Shown: positions 1-7,750 of the stretch, in pieces
Layout of the letters: the number at the start of each line of letters is the position of its first letter
How positions within the stretch are numbered: the first letter of the stretch is position 1
From: Chloroflexota bacterium
GTDB lineage: Bacteria; Chloroflexota; Anaerolineae; CG2-30-64-16
Direction of reading: 5' to 3'
Length of the DNA: 55,692 nucleotides
Assembly (NCBI GenBank): GCA_026389845.1
Contig: JAPLHB010000066.1
Coordinates: 1 to 55,692 of the forward strand
Notes under the pieces: model-generated
What the model saw: the letters and a program-made list of their open reading frames with translations, nothing else
Databases searched by the model: none
What the model was told of the DNA's origin: nothing
Position numbers and translations under genes: made by a program

Positions 1-1
1 C

Positions 2-217
2 TTCCCCCACTCCGGCGATCTGGTGCTGCTGGGCGCCTGGAACGCGGAGGGGCGGATCGTCACCTTCGAGGATCAGGCGGCCGCGCACGGGGGGATCGGT
101 GGACCGCAAGAGTACCCGTTTTTCCTCACGCCGCCGGGCGCGCCACTCGATCTCAGCACGGTGGTCAACGCCTGCCAGTTGTACCCCTACTTCATGGAGC
201 GGTATCACCAGACCTGA
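2..217 (+). CDS. Alkaline phosphatase/phosphodiesterase-superfamily protein, C-terminal fragment
   Basis: The frame is open from the window edge to a TGA at 215-217, so only about 71 C-terminal residues are present and the start lies outside. It contains VTFEDQAAAHGGIGGPQ followed by PFFL. In my recollection this resembles the end of membrane-associated type I phosphodiesterase/alkaline-phosphatase superfamily proteins, where a histidine in a His-Gly-Gly motif belongs to the metal site. That family reading is from memory of the motif and is not tested. No signal or membrane segment is visible in the part present. The gene is followed by about 300 bases of non-coding sequence before acpP. Confidence 0.5.
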   Translation, partial: FPHSGDLVLLGAWNAEGRIVTFEDQAAAHGGIGGPQEYPFFLTPPGAPLDLSTVVNACQLYPYFMERYHQT

Positions 218-276
218 CAGATCGGGACGCTTCCCGCCGCGACTTCCATCCGACCCCGGTGTTTATCCTGTCGAGC

Positions 277-363
277 CTCAGTAGATCACAGCCGAGGCGG
301 CTCCCATGCCGCCGGTCCGCAGGCGTGGGAGCCTGCTCTGCTGTCAAATTGTGATCTACTGAG
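277..363. repeat. Two-tier imperfect inverted repeat
   Basis: The outer arms CTCAGTAGATCACA (277-290) and its reverse complement (350-363) match over 14 bp. Inside, GGCTCCCA (299-306) pairs with TGGGAGCC (326-333). It lies between the upstream phosphatase gene and the acpP promoter. It may act as a terminator-like structure or be a dispersed palindromic element. There is no T-tract. Confidence 0.6.
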
Positions 364-402
364 CCTGGCGATCAGAAGTCCCGCCATCGTAAGGGGCCGG
401 TT

Positions 403-431
403 TTGACACTCCGCCCGCAGGCTGATAAAAT
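403..431 (+). promoter_or_regulatory. Sigma70-type promoter of acpP
   Basis: TTGACA at 403-408, a 17-base spacer and TAAAAT at 426-431. The expected start is near 438, giving a leader of about 80 bases before the acyl carrier protein ATG at 520. Confidence 0.7.
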
Positions 432-519
432 GCGGCCGATTCCGGCGAGCGCCGGTCAACCAGGAAAAAAGGGGATGGCGAGCGCCTCCCGAACACCCGT
501 CACACTAAGGAGAACACCC

Positions 520-759
520 ATGAACCAAGCTGTTTTCGAGAAAGTCAAAGCTATCATCATTGACAAGCTGAACGTGGACCCGTCCCAGGTTGTGCCCGAG
601 GCGCGCTTTCGCGAGGATCTGAAGGCCGACTCGCTTGACCTGGTCGAGTTGATCATGGCCTTCGAGGAAGGATTCGGCGGGACGATCTCCGATGCCGACG
701 CCCAAAAGATCACCACCGTCGACGCGGCGGTAGAGTACCTGGGCAAGGCCGGGGCGTAG
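520..759 (+). CDS. acpP: Acyl carrier protein
   Basis: A 79-residue acidic protein with the phosphopantetheine attachment motif ADSLDLVEL (Ser38). It holds the growing acyl chain as a thioester on 4'-phosphopantetheine in cytosolic type II fatty acid synthesis. The ATG at 520 is chosen because AAGGAG sits about 8 bases upstream and because it gives the usual length of 75-80 residues; an in-frame upstream ATG would add about 40 unrelated residues. Helix III reads [13 protein letters not shown], where many AcpPs have an acidic residue after FG, a small variation. The gene stands alone behind its own promoter, with no fab neighbours in the window. It depends on CoA, whose precursor operon lies at 35.5-39.6 kb. 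Confidence 0.93.
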   Translation: MNQAVFEKVKAIIIDKLNVDPSQVVPEARFREDLKADSLDLVELIMAFEEGFGGTISDADAQKITTVDAAVEYLGKAGA

Positions 760-814
760 TCACCTGGCGGCCAAACGCGCAGAAGCCCGCACTGTATGCT
801 CTCAATAATCCGGG

Positions 815-870
815 GTAGGGGCATGGCCTTGCGCCTGCCCGCCTGGGCGACCGCAAGGGTGCGCCCCTAC
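815..870. repeat. Palindromic interspersed repeat (GTAGGGGC...GCCCCTAC), copy 1
   Basis: The ends GTAGGGGC and GCCCCTAC are inverted, with inner complementary CCTTGCG/CGCAAGG and GCCC/GGGC. A close copy lies at 8816-8871 inside the retroelement. It sits between convergent acpP and the ABC permease. Confidence 0.75.
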
Positions 871-885
871 AAATTGAGAAGATAC

Positions 886-910
886 CCCGCACTTGCATAA
901 CGAGTGCGGG
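886..910. terminator. Hairpin between convergent genes
   Basis: CCCGCACT (886-893) pairs with AGTGCGGG (903-910) around a 9-base loop. It could end transcription from either side, but the flanking T-runs are weak on both strands. From 918 to the permease stop at 953 the sequence is a short tandem repeat of AATCCGCAATCTAC-like words. Confidence 0.4.
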
Positions 911-952
911 CTTCATTCTGCAATCCGCAATCTACAATCCGCAATCCGCAAT

Positions 953-1801
953 CTACTTTCCCCCCATCCCCGTCAGCGTAATCCCCTGCACGAACCACTT
1001 CTGCCCGATGAAGTAGATCACCAGGATCGGCACGAGCGCGATGACCGAGCCGGCCATCAGCAGGTTCCACTGGATGCTGTATTGGCCCTGGAAGGTGGCG
1101 ATGCCCACGGGCAGGGTGCGCATTGCGTCGGAGTTGGTGACGACCAACGGCCAGAGGAAGTTGTTCCACTGCCCCATGAAGGTGAAGATCGCCAGGGTCG
1201 CCATCGCCGGGCCGGAGAGGGGCACGAGGATCTGCCACCAGATGCGGAACGACGATGCGCCGTCCACGCGGGCTGCATCGTCCAGCTCGAACGGGACCGA
1301 CATGAAGTACTGCCGCAGCATGAAGGTGCTGAACGCGGAAAACGCGGGCGGCAGGATCAGCGCCCGGAAGGTGTCAATCCAGCCCAGCAGCCGCATCACG
1401 ATGAAGTTAGGGATCATCGTCACCTGGAAGGGGATCATCATCGTGCCCAGGTAGAGCAGGAAGAGCGCGTCGCGGCCCCGAAAGCGCAGGCGGGCGAAGG
1501 CAAAGGCCGCCAGCGACGAGGTCAGCAGTTGCAGGGCGGTCACGGCCGTCGCCTGGATCGTGCTGTTCAGATAATACCGGCCGAACGGCATCACCGTGAC
1601 GGTCTTGATGTAGTTTTCCCACATGGCCGGCTGTGGAATCCACTGCGGCGGGTAGCGAAAAACGTCGCCCTGCGCCTTGAGCGACGTGGAAACCATCCAC
1701 AGCAGCGGCGCGAGCATGAAGAACGCGCCGGCGAGCAAGGCCGCGTGAAGCAGGACGCGACCGACGACGAAAGACGGACGACGAAGGACGATGGTAGTCA
1801 T
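953..1801 (-). CDS. Carbohydrate ABC transporter permease (CUT1, MalG-type)
   Basis: 282 residues with six predicted membrane segments, the first at about residues 15-35. The cytoplasmic EAA loop that docks the ATPase is visible as DDAARVDGASSFRIW before the last segments. The family forms one half of the inner-membrane channel of oligosaccharide or monosaccharide importers. It is the distal gene of a minus-strand operon: binding protein (4477-3107), MalF-type permease (2865-1921), then this gene. No good Shine-Dalgarno precedes the ATG at 1801, which suggests coupling or a different start. No ATPase gene is in the window; CUT1 systems often use a shared MsmK-type ATPase encoded elsewhere. 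The substrate cannot be read from sequence. Confidence 0.9.
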   Translation of the reverse strand: MTTIVLRRPSFVVGRVLLHAALLAGAFFMLAPLLWMVSTSLKAQGDVFRYPPQWIPQPAMWENYIKTVTVMPFGRYYLNSTIQATAVTALQLLTSSLAAFAFARLRFRGRDALFLLYLGTMMIPFQVTMIPNFIVMRLLGWIDTFRALILPPAFSAFSTFMLRQYFMSVPFELDDAARVDGASSFRIWWQILVPLSGPAMATLAIFTFMGQWNNFLWPLVVTNSDAMRTLPVGIATFQGQYSIQWNLLMAGSVIALVPILVIYFIGQKWFVQGITLTGMGGK

Positions 1802-1920
1802 GGCAAATCAGCAAATTGCAGAACATGGCCGCGCCCTTCGACTTCATCCGACAAACAACGCCGGATTTCGCTCAGGGTGCTTACACGATCCAATACCCAA
1901 TATCTAATATCCAATACCGG

Positions 1921-2865
1921 TTACTCTCGCTCCGCCTCATAATGCACCCACCGCCGCTGCAACCGCATCTGGAAAAACGTAAAGACGAAGATCACCGCGA
2001 AGAGCAGCCAGGCCAGGGCCGCGGCCTTGCCCATGCGGAACCAGTGGAAGGCGTTCAGGTAGATGTAGTAGACCACGGTGGTCGTGGCGTAGGCCGGACC
2101 GCCCTTGGTCATGATGTAGGCCTCCTCGAACACCTGGAACGCCCAAATCAGCGACATGATGAGGACGAAAAAGGTGGTGGGGGAGACCATCGGCAGGGTG
2201 ATGTGGCGGAACTTGGCCCACGCGCCCGCGCCGTCCACCTCGGCCGCCTCGTAAAGCTCCTGCGGGATGGCTTGCAGCCCGGCCAGGTAGATCACCATGG
2301 TGAAGCCGACGTTCTTCCAGAGATTGAGGATCATCACCGCGGGCATGGCCCATTTCGTGCTGTTCAGCCAATCGGGCGGCTGGATCGGCAGACCGGTGAG
2401 GCCGCGAATCGTCCAGAGAAAGCTGTTGAGGATGCCGAAGTTGCCGTTGAAGACCCACTGGAAGACCAGCGCAGCCGCCACCAGCGACGTGACCACGGGC
2501 AGGAAATAGATCACCCGATAGGCGGTGATGCCGCGCAGCTTTTGATTCAGCGCCAACGCCAGCGCCAGCGATAAGACCACCCGCGCAGGCACAGTGCCGA
2601 AGGTGAAGTAAAAGGTGTTCAGGACCACGCGCTGGAACTGCTGGTCGCTGAACAGCAGCTCCCGAAACTGCTCCGCGCCGATAAAGACCGGCGGCGAGAG
2701 CAGATCCCACCGAAAAAAGCCGAGCGCCAGCGACGCGACGACCGGAAACGCCGTAAAGATCAGAAACCCCGTGATGTTCGGCGCGAGGAAAAAGTAGCCT
2801 TCGTACAGCCGTTGAAAGCGATAAGAGCGGGCGCGGTGTTGGTCGGCGGTGGAGGCAAATGGCAT
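1921..2865 (-). CDS. Carbohydrate ABC transporter permease (CUT1, MalF-type)
   Basis: 314 residues. A cytoplasmic N-terminus leads into a first membrane segment at about residues 25-50, followed by the periplasmic loop and five more segments. The EAA loop reads YEAAEVDGAGAWAKF, the docking site for the ATPase. It pairs with the MalG-type permease at 953-1801 to form the channel. The spacer to the downstream gene (1802-1920) contains short direct repeats of CCAATATC/CCAATACC type that begin directly after this gene's stop. The ATG at 2865 follows GAGATCC, a modest ribosome-binding site. Confidence 0.9.
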   Translation of the reverse strand: MPFASTADQHRARSYRFQRLYEGYFFLAPNITGFLIFTAFPVVASLALGFFRWDLLSPPVFIGAEQFRELLFSDQQFQRVVLNTFYFTFGTVPARVVLSLALALALNQKLRGITAYRVIYFLPVVTSLVAAALVFQWVFNGNFGILNSFLWTIRGLTGLPIQPPDWLNSTKWAMPAVMILNLWKNVGFTMVIYLAGLQAIPQELYEAAEVDGAGAWAKFRHITLPMVSPTTFFVLIMSLIWAFQVFEEAYIMTKGGPAYATTTVVYYIYLNAFHWFRMGKAAALAWLLFAVIFVFTFFQMRLQRRWVHYEAERE

Positions 2866-2916
2866 GGATGGATCTCAAGGGTAGACAAGGCAACAGGTAG
2901 ACAAGGAAACAAGGTC

Positions 2917-3000
2917 GTCATTGCGAGGGGCCGCAGCCCCGAAGCAATCCCTCACATCGGATGAGATTGCTTCGGAGCACACCCCGCTCCTCGCAATGAC
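2917..3000. repeat. REP-like palindrome (GTCATTGCGAGG...CCTCGCAATGAC)
   Basis: The outer arms GTCATTGCGAGG and CCTCGCAATGAC, and the inner arms CCGAAGCAATC and GATTGCTTCGG, are inverted. It lies in the 240-base spacer between the binding-protein and permease genes. The rest of that spacer (3003-3105) is an irregular tandem array of 7-mers such as GCACGCA, CTACGCA and GTACGCA that starts at the binding-protein stop codon. Confidence 0.75.
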
Positions 3001-3106
3001 GATGCAACGCAAAGGTCACGCAGCACGCACTACGCAGTACGCAGTACGCAGCACGCACTACGCAGCACGCAGCACGCACTACGCAGCACGCACCACGCAC
3101 CACGTC

Positions 3107-4477
3107 TCACTTCTTCGGATACCCCTTGTCCGCCAAAAACTTGTTCACCGCCTTGCACAGATCGGGGATCACCTTGTCGGGCGCAGCTTCGCCGGCCCAG
3201 AGGCGCTCCATCTGCGGCGAGATGATCGAGTCATTCAACTCATCCCACTCGGGGAAGTAGGCGAACCCACCCGGCTTCATCGCATCCGCGCCGATCAGGA
3301 AAGCCTTGCGGTTGGACGGCTTGCCGAGGCCCATGAAGTCGGACGATCCGGCCACGGTGCGCAGCGCGGGGAAGATATCGCCGTTCTTGGTGTACATGTT
3401 CTGGCCGCCGCCACTGCTTTGCAGCCACTTGAGGAAGAGCCAGGCTTCGTCCTTGTGGCTGGACTTGGCGCTCATCACCCACGCCGCACCGCCGTTGACG
3501 TTCCAGCGCGTCCCGCCTTTCATGAAGGGCACGGCCGCCACATCGTAGTTGAGATCCTTGGCGGCGTTGAAATCGGCCACACGGGAGGAGTTCTGGATGA
3601 TCATGGCGACCTGGCCGGCCTGGAAGACGCCGGAGTCGCCGCCCTGCTGGCTCATGGTCGCCGAGCGGATCGCGTAGCCCTTCTGCATCAGGTCGTAGAA
3701 GAACTGCAAGCCCTTGAGCGCCTGCGGGGTGTCGAGCGTACACTTGCCCGGATTGGTCAGGTCATCGAGCATCTGGCCGCCGGCCTGGCCCACCCATAGG
3801 GGCCACTTGCTGCCTTCCATGCCCAGCGCATACTGGCTCACGCGACCGCCGGCATCCTTCACCGTCAGCTTCTCGGCCGCGGCCAGCAGATCATCCCACG
3901 TCCATTCGTCGGTGGGATACTTAACGCCCGCGGCATCGAACAGCTTCTTGTTATAGTAAAGGACGGTCGCCTCGATGTCGCGCGGCAGGCCGTAGATGTC
4001 GCCCTTGTAGCGGGCCGAATCCAACAGAGTCGGCCAGTAGTCATTGGTGTTGTAGTTGTCCTTCTTGATGTACGGCTCCAGGTTCTCCAGGACGCCGCGG
4101 GCCGCAAAGCTGGGCGTGGGCCACATGAACATGATGTCGGGGATCGCCTTGGGATCGCCGCCGGCCCACAGCGTCTTGAGCTTGGTGAAGTAGTCGTCCC
4201 ACGGCGCAAAGAAGTACTCGATCGTGATGTTCGGGTACTGCTTCATAAAGGCCTCAGCCACGCGCTGGTGGCTGGCCTTCTCCTCCGGGCTGCCCCAGAA
4301 CCCCCAGAGCAGCGTGACCGGGCCGGCGGTGGTCGGCTTGGGGGCCTCGGTCGGCGCCGCGGCCTTGGGCGCCTCGGTGGGCTTCGGCGCGGCGGTCGGC
4401 GCGGCCGGCGTGCAGGCCGTCACCACCAGCGCCACGATCAGCAGCAGACTTGCGATAGACCAGAGCTTGCGAGACAT
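3107..4477 (-). CDS. Sugar-binding lipoprotein of a CUT1 ABC importer
   Basis: 456 residues. The lipoprotein signal ends in VVTAC (Cys22), followed by an Ala/Pro/Thr linker to about residue 52 and then a family 1 extracellular solute-binding fold starting at VTLLWGFWGSPEEK. It captures the substrate outside the membrane and hands it to the permeases encoded downstream. Tryptophans and acidic residues in the clefts, such as FAPWDDYF and NVNGGAAWVM, are usual for carbohydrate binders. The ATG follows AAAGGAGAGGAAC. It is the first gene of the operon, with a near-consensus promoter upstream. I cannot say which sugar it binds. Confidence 0.92.
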   Translation of the reverse strand: MSRKLWSIASLLLIVALVVTACTPAAPTAAPKPTEAPKAAAPTEAPKPTTAGPVTLLWGFWGSPEEKASHQRVAEAFMKQYPNITIEYFFAPWDDYFTKLKTLWAGGDPKAIPDIMFMWPTPSFAARGVLENLEPYIKKDNYNTNDYWPTLLDSARYKGDIYGLPRDIEATVLYYNKKLFDAAGVKYPTDEWTWDDLLAAAEKLTVKDAGGRVSQYALGMEGSKWPLWVGQAGGQMLDDLTNPGKCTLDTPQALKGLQFFYDLMQKGYAIRSATMSQQGGDSGVFQAGQVAMIIQNSSRVADFNAAKDLNYDVAAVPFMKGGTRWNVNGGAAWVMSAKSSHKDEAWLFLKWLQSSGGGQNMYTKNGDIFPALRTVAGSSDFMGLGKPSNRKAFLIGADAMKPGGFAYFPEWDELNDSIISPQMERLWAGEAAPDKVIPDLCKAVNKFLADKGYPKK

Positions 4478-4533
4478 GTTCCTCTCCTTTGGCGGGTTGC
4501 GTGTTGCGTACCGCGTACTACGTTTATGGTGAG

Positions 4534-4562
4534 AGTATAGTCCGATGATGGGTTCGTGTCAA
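4534..4562 (-). promoter_or_regulatory. Sigma70-type promoter of the sugar ABC operon
   Basis: On the minus strand, TTGACA (4557-4562), a 17-base spacer and TATACT (4534-4539). The leader to the ATG at 4477 is about 50 bases and contains GCGTACTACG-type short repeats. Confidence 0.75.
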
Positions 4563-4586
4563 CTGGCCGATTCACGAGTCAATGCT

Positions 4587-4685
4587 GTAGGGGCGGGTTT
4601 CTCCACTTTGCGAAACTCCCTCCATACCCGGCGATGCCCTCGCAACGGCGATCGACGCATCAACGGACAGAAAACCCGCCCCTAC
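4587..4685. repeat. Inverted repeat with GTAGGGGCGGGTTT ends
   Basis: GTAGGGGCGGGTTT (4587-4600) is exactly inverted at 4672-4685. It separates the divergent promoters of the sugar importer and the retroelement target gene, and its ends resemble the GTAGGGGC palindromes at 815 and 8816. Confidence 0.7.
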
Positions 4686-4706
4686 GCGACGCACCGGCTT
4701 GGCCGG

Positions 4707-4735
4707 TTGCTCCATCCCCCATCTTGCGGTATACT
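4707..4735 (+). promoter_or_regulatory. Promoter of the DGR target gene
   Basis: TTGCTC (4707-4712), a 17-base spacer and TATACT (4730-4735). The expected start near 4742 leaves a leader of about 32 bases before the ATG at 4774. Confidence 0.6.
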
Positions 4736-4773
4736 GGAGCCGTCTGTTTTCCGCATTCATCGCAGGTGTCGCC

Positions 4774-7590
4774 ATGTCCCAACCCCCAAGCCAGTCACAC
4801 ACCCTGCCGGACGCCGACCTCGCGCCCGGCGCAAAACGGAAGTTACGCGCCAGGATCCCCCGACCGCCGGCCGCGCGAATCGAGGTGCAACAGACGGTCG
4901 GCAGCGTAACCGGCGGCGCAGTAGCCGGCGCCAACATCGGGCAGATCGCGGGTGACGCGGCAGTCGTCGCTCACATCGTCAACATCTACCGCGACCGCGG
5001 CGAGCGGAGCGAGGCCGACTACCGTGCCGCGCTGGATAATTACCTGGACTGGGTGCGCGCCCAGACCGGCAAAGTGGTGCTGCGCGGCATCAAGCGCGGG
5101 GGCCAGCAGGCGGTCGAGCTGTCGCTGGAGGAAGTCTACGTGCCGTTGGCGGCCGAACCGTTGCCCGACGCGCGCGAGACCTTAAAGCGCAACCTGGGCC
5201 GGCGCGACGAATCAACGGAACCGGAACCGCCGCGGCAGATCTCGATGCAGGAGTTGCTGGCCCAGGGAAACTGCCTGGCCGTGATCGGCGCGCCGGGCTG
5301 CGGCAAGACCACCGTTCTGCAGCACATCGCCTGGACGTTGGCCGAGGCGCTGCGTACCGGCCAGCCGGCGCTGGCGGCCGACCGCCTTGGGCTGACCGGC
5401 GAGCTGCCATTGCCGATCTACGTGCCGCTCAGCCTCTACGCCGAGCACCGGCGACGTTTCGCCGACCACCCCGACCCGCGCCAGCGCCAGCTCGCGACGT
5501 TCATCAATCATCACCTGATGGAGCGCCAGGCCGCGCTGAACCTGCCCGACGACTTCTTCGCCACCTTGCTCGAAAAGGGCCGCCACGTCATCCTGCTCCT
5601 GGACGGCCTCGACGAAGTCCCCAACGAGGACGAGCGGGCGCTGGTCTCGCAGGGGGTGCGCGATCTGACTTACAGCCGGCGCCAGACACGGTTCGTCGTC
5701 ACCAGCCGCACACCCGCCTACCAGGGCCGCGCGGTGTTGGGCAATGACTTCCGCGTCGTGCGGGTGTTGCCCATTTCACCCGAACAAGTAGCCGACCTGA
5801 TCCGCCGTGCGTATCGGGCGATCTATCCGGCAGAGGTAGAAACCGACGAGCGCAACCGCCGCGCGGATGGCCTGATTGCCGATGTGGCAAAGCTGGAGGA
5901 CGAACGGACCGAGCGGCTGGGCGGCGACGCGGAAAACCGGCTGGTCACCACGCCGTTGCTGGTGCGCATGTTGTTGATCGTCCATTTCAACCTGCGCCGG
6001 CTGCCCGACCAGCGCGCCGAATTATACGTGGAGGTGGTGGATACCCTGCTGACTTCGTCGCACAACCCCGACGAGGCGGTGGCCCAGCGCCTGGCTCAAC
6101 TGGGCGGCGACTGGCGCGGCCGCCGCGATCTGTGCCAATATCTCGCTTTCCAGATGCACAGCCGCGGCCGCGAGGCCGGTCGCGAAATCGGCGAGCGGGA
6201 GCTGACCGACCTGCTGTGCCGCTATCTGACCGAGCGCCGCCGCAAGCTGCCGGAGGCCGCCGAGCTGCTGGTGAGCGACTTCGTCGCAACCAGCCGGCAG
6301 CGCGGGGGATTGATGGAGGAACTGGCCGGACGCCACCGGTTCACCCACCTCAGCTTCCAGGAATTCCTGACCGCGCGCTACCTGGCCGAGGGGGAGCGAG
6401 AGGTCGAGCGCATCGCCCGCTTTATCGAAGACGCGGGCCGGCCGGCCGATCCGTGGTGGCGCGAGCCGGCCCTGTTGACCATCGGCTACCTGAACACCAC
6501 CGCGCCGGATACGGCCGGCGACCTGGTGCGCCGGCTGGCGTGTCTCGACGACGCCGGCTGCCCGCGCACGCCGCGCCTGCTGGCGACCGCCGAGCTGGCC
6601 GCCACCGCCTTTCTGGAATGGGGCGGCGCGGACGCGACGCGCTGCGCCCTGGTGCAGCGGCTTGCCGATCTATTGACTGATCCCAACCTGGTGGGCGTCC
6701 CTGGCTCGGTGCGCGCCGCGGCCGGCCGCGCGCTGGCCCGCCTGGGCGACCCCCGCCCCGGCGTCGGCCTGACCCCGGATGGTCTGCCCGATATCGCCTG
6801 GTGCGACGTGCCGGCCGGCGAGTTCACGATGGGCAGCGACGAGTCTGATCGCGAGAAGCCGCCCCACAAGCTGACCCTGCCCGCCTTCCAGATCAGCCAG
6901 TACCCGATCACCAATGCCCAATTCGCCGCCTTCGTGCAGGACGGCGGCTACACCCCCCAGTGGCGGCGCTGCTGGACCGCCGCCGGCTGGGAGTGGAAAG
7001 GCGACCGCACCGAGCCGGACAAAGCAGGCGGAGCCTTCGATCTGCCGAACCACCCGGTCGTCGCGGTCACGTGGTACGAAGCCGCGGCGTTCTGCCGCTG
7101 GCTGGGCGAGAAGTTAGGCTGCGCCGTAACACTGCCGACTGAAGCGCAGTGTGAGAAGGCGGCGCGCGGCGGGGTGAAAATCCCCCACGTCCCCCACGTG
7201 CCAGGCACTTCGGAAGTGCCTGGCACGTTAACCGCCAACTCACTCCCCGCGCGGCGCTATCCGTGGGGCGACCAGATCACCCCCGACCACGCCAACTACG
7301 ACGCGACCGGCATCGGCGCGACCAGCGCGGTGGGGATCTTCCCACAAGGCGCCAGCCCCTACGGCGTGTTGGACATAAGCGGCAACGTCTGGGAATGGTG
7401 TCTGACCAAATGGCGGAACAACTACAAGACGCCGCCGGACGACGATCCCGCAGGGGACGCGATGCGAACGCTACGAGGCGGTGCTTATTACGGCAATGTT
7501 GACAACGTGCGGTGCGCTTACCGTTACGGGCGCGGCCCTGACGACAGGAACGACCGCAACGGTTTTCGTGTCGCCAGGAGTTCTCCGTAA
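4774..7590 (+). CDS. NACHT NTPase with C-terminal FGE-sulfatase domain: DGR target protein
   Basis: 938 residues. The ATG at 4774 is preferred over an in-frame start 25 codons upstream, which would overlap the promoter. Residues 1 to about 150 form an N-terminal region with a Gly-rich TVGSVTGGAVAG stretch and no recognisable effector enzyme. The NACHT NTPase has Walker A GAPGCGKTT (172-180), Walker B LLLDGLDE (274-281) and a sensor-like TSRTPAYQGR, and its helical tail ends near HLSFQEFLTARYL. Residues from about 673 form an FGE-sulfatase (SUMF1, C-type-lectin-type) domain with GEFTMGSD, NVWEWC and RGGAYY. Residues 912-936 are encoded by the variable repeat. In the STAND family, ligand binding by the C-terminal sensor drives NTP-dependent oligomerisation; that this protein does so is inference. 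A palindrome at 7196-7228 adds about 20 extra residues to the sensor domain. Confidence 0.93.
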   Translation: MSQPPSQSHTLPDADLAPGAKRKLRARIPRPPAARIEVQQTVGSVTGGAVAGANIGQIAGDAAVVAHIVNIYRDRGERSEADYRAALDNYLDWVRAQTGKVVLRGIKRGGQQAVELSLEEVYVPLAAEPLPDARETLKRNLGRRDESTEPEPPRQISMQELLAQGNCLAVIGAPGCGKTTVLQHIAWTLAEALRTGQPALAADRLGLTGELPLPIYVPLSLYAEHRRRFADHPDPRQRQLATFINHHLMERQAALNLPDDFFATLLEKGRHVILLLDGLDEVPNEDERALVSQGVRDLTYSRRQTRFVVTSRTPAYQGRAVLGNDFRVVRVLPISPEQVADLIRRAYRAIYPAEVETDERNRRADGLIADVAKLEDERTERLGGDAENRLVTTPLLVRMLLIVHFNLRRLPDQRAELYVEVVDTLLTSSHNPDEAVAQRLAQLGGDWRGRRDLCQYLAFQMHSRGREAGREIGERELTDLLCRYLTERRRKLPEAAELLVSDFVATSRQRGGLMEELAGRHRFTHLSFQEFLTARYLAEGEREVERIARFIEDAGRPADPWWREPALLTIGYLNTTAPDTAGDLVRRLACLDDAGCPRTPRLLATAELAATAFLEWGGADATRCALVQRLADLLTDPNLVGVPGSVRAAAGRALARLGDPRPGVGLTPDGLPDIAWCDVPAGEFTMGSDESDREKPPHKLTLPAFQISQYPITNAQFAAFVQDGGYTPQWRRCWTAAGWEWKGDRTEPDKAGGAFDLPNHPVVAVTWYEAAAFCRWLGEKLGCAVTLPTEAQCEKAARGGVKIPHVPHVPGTSEVPGTLTANSLPARRYPWGDQITPDHANYDATGIGATSAVGIFPQGASPYGVLDISGNVWEWCLTKWRNNYKTPPDDDPAGDAMRTLRGGAYYGNVDNVRCAYRYGRGPDDRNDRNGFRVARSSP
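7196..7228. repeat. 33-nt palindrome inside the FGE domain coding sequence
   Basis: ACGTGCCAGGCACTTC (7196-7211), one centre base, then its exact reverse complement (7213-7228). Copies of the same 33-nt design lie at 17920-17952 and 35471-35503, with a degenerate one near 34543-34572. Here it is translated in frame as VPGTSEVPGT, within an insertion between AARGG and ARRYPWG. Confidence 0.85.
7506..7580 (+). other. DGR variable repeat (VR)
   Basis: These 75 bases align without gaps to the template repeat at 9251-9325. There are ten differences: nine lie at template adenines (VR 7525, 7528, 7531, 7532, 7534, 7535, 7543, 7555, 7556) and one, at 7578, is in the 3' constant part. The nine change six codons: Asn to Tyr, Arg to Gly, Asn to Arg, Asn to Gly, Asn to Asp and Asn to Arg. 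The 3' constant part GGTTTTCGTGTCGCC is the expected position of the initiation-of-mutagenic-homing site. Confidence 0.95.
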
Positions 7591-7653
7591 GCACCCTGTT
7601 CTCTGTCCGCTGTCCCCTGTTCTCTGTTCTCGGTGAGCTCCCCCGCGGGGGGT

Positions 7654-7678
7654 GTGGGGGGCGCAAAGCGCCCCCCAC
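7654..7678 (+). other. GC-rich hairpin downstream of VR
   Basis: GTGGGGGGCGC, loop AAA, GCGCCCCCCAC: an 11-bp perfect stem 73 bases past the VR end, followed at 7686 by a run of seven T. DGR target genes often carry a GC-rich hairpin just after the VR that stimulates homing. This one could equally be an intrinsic terminator. The preceding bases (7594-7632) are short CTGTTCTCTGTC-type repeats. Confidence 0.6.
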
Positions 7679-7704
7679 CGCGCGATTTTTTTGTTCGGCG
7701 CCCC

Positions 7705-7737
7705 AGACCTTTGAGGTTTGCGAAACCTCAAAGGTCT
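7705..7737. repeat. 15-bp perfect hairpin before the RT gene
   Basis: AGACCTTTGAGGTTT (7705-7719), loop GCG, and its exact reverse complement (7723-7737). It ends 13 bases before the reverse transcriptase start, so it may affect translation. It is also compatible with another dispersed palindrome family. Confidence 0.75.
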
Positions 7738-7750
7738 CTGTGGAGAGAAG

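Noticed and set aside
893..1942. 349-codon plus-strand frame opposite the permease
   Set aside because: Composition is that of an antisense shadow; the minus frame has the membrane segments and EAA loop.
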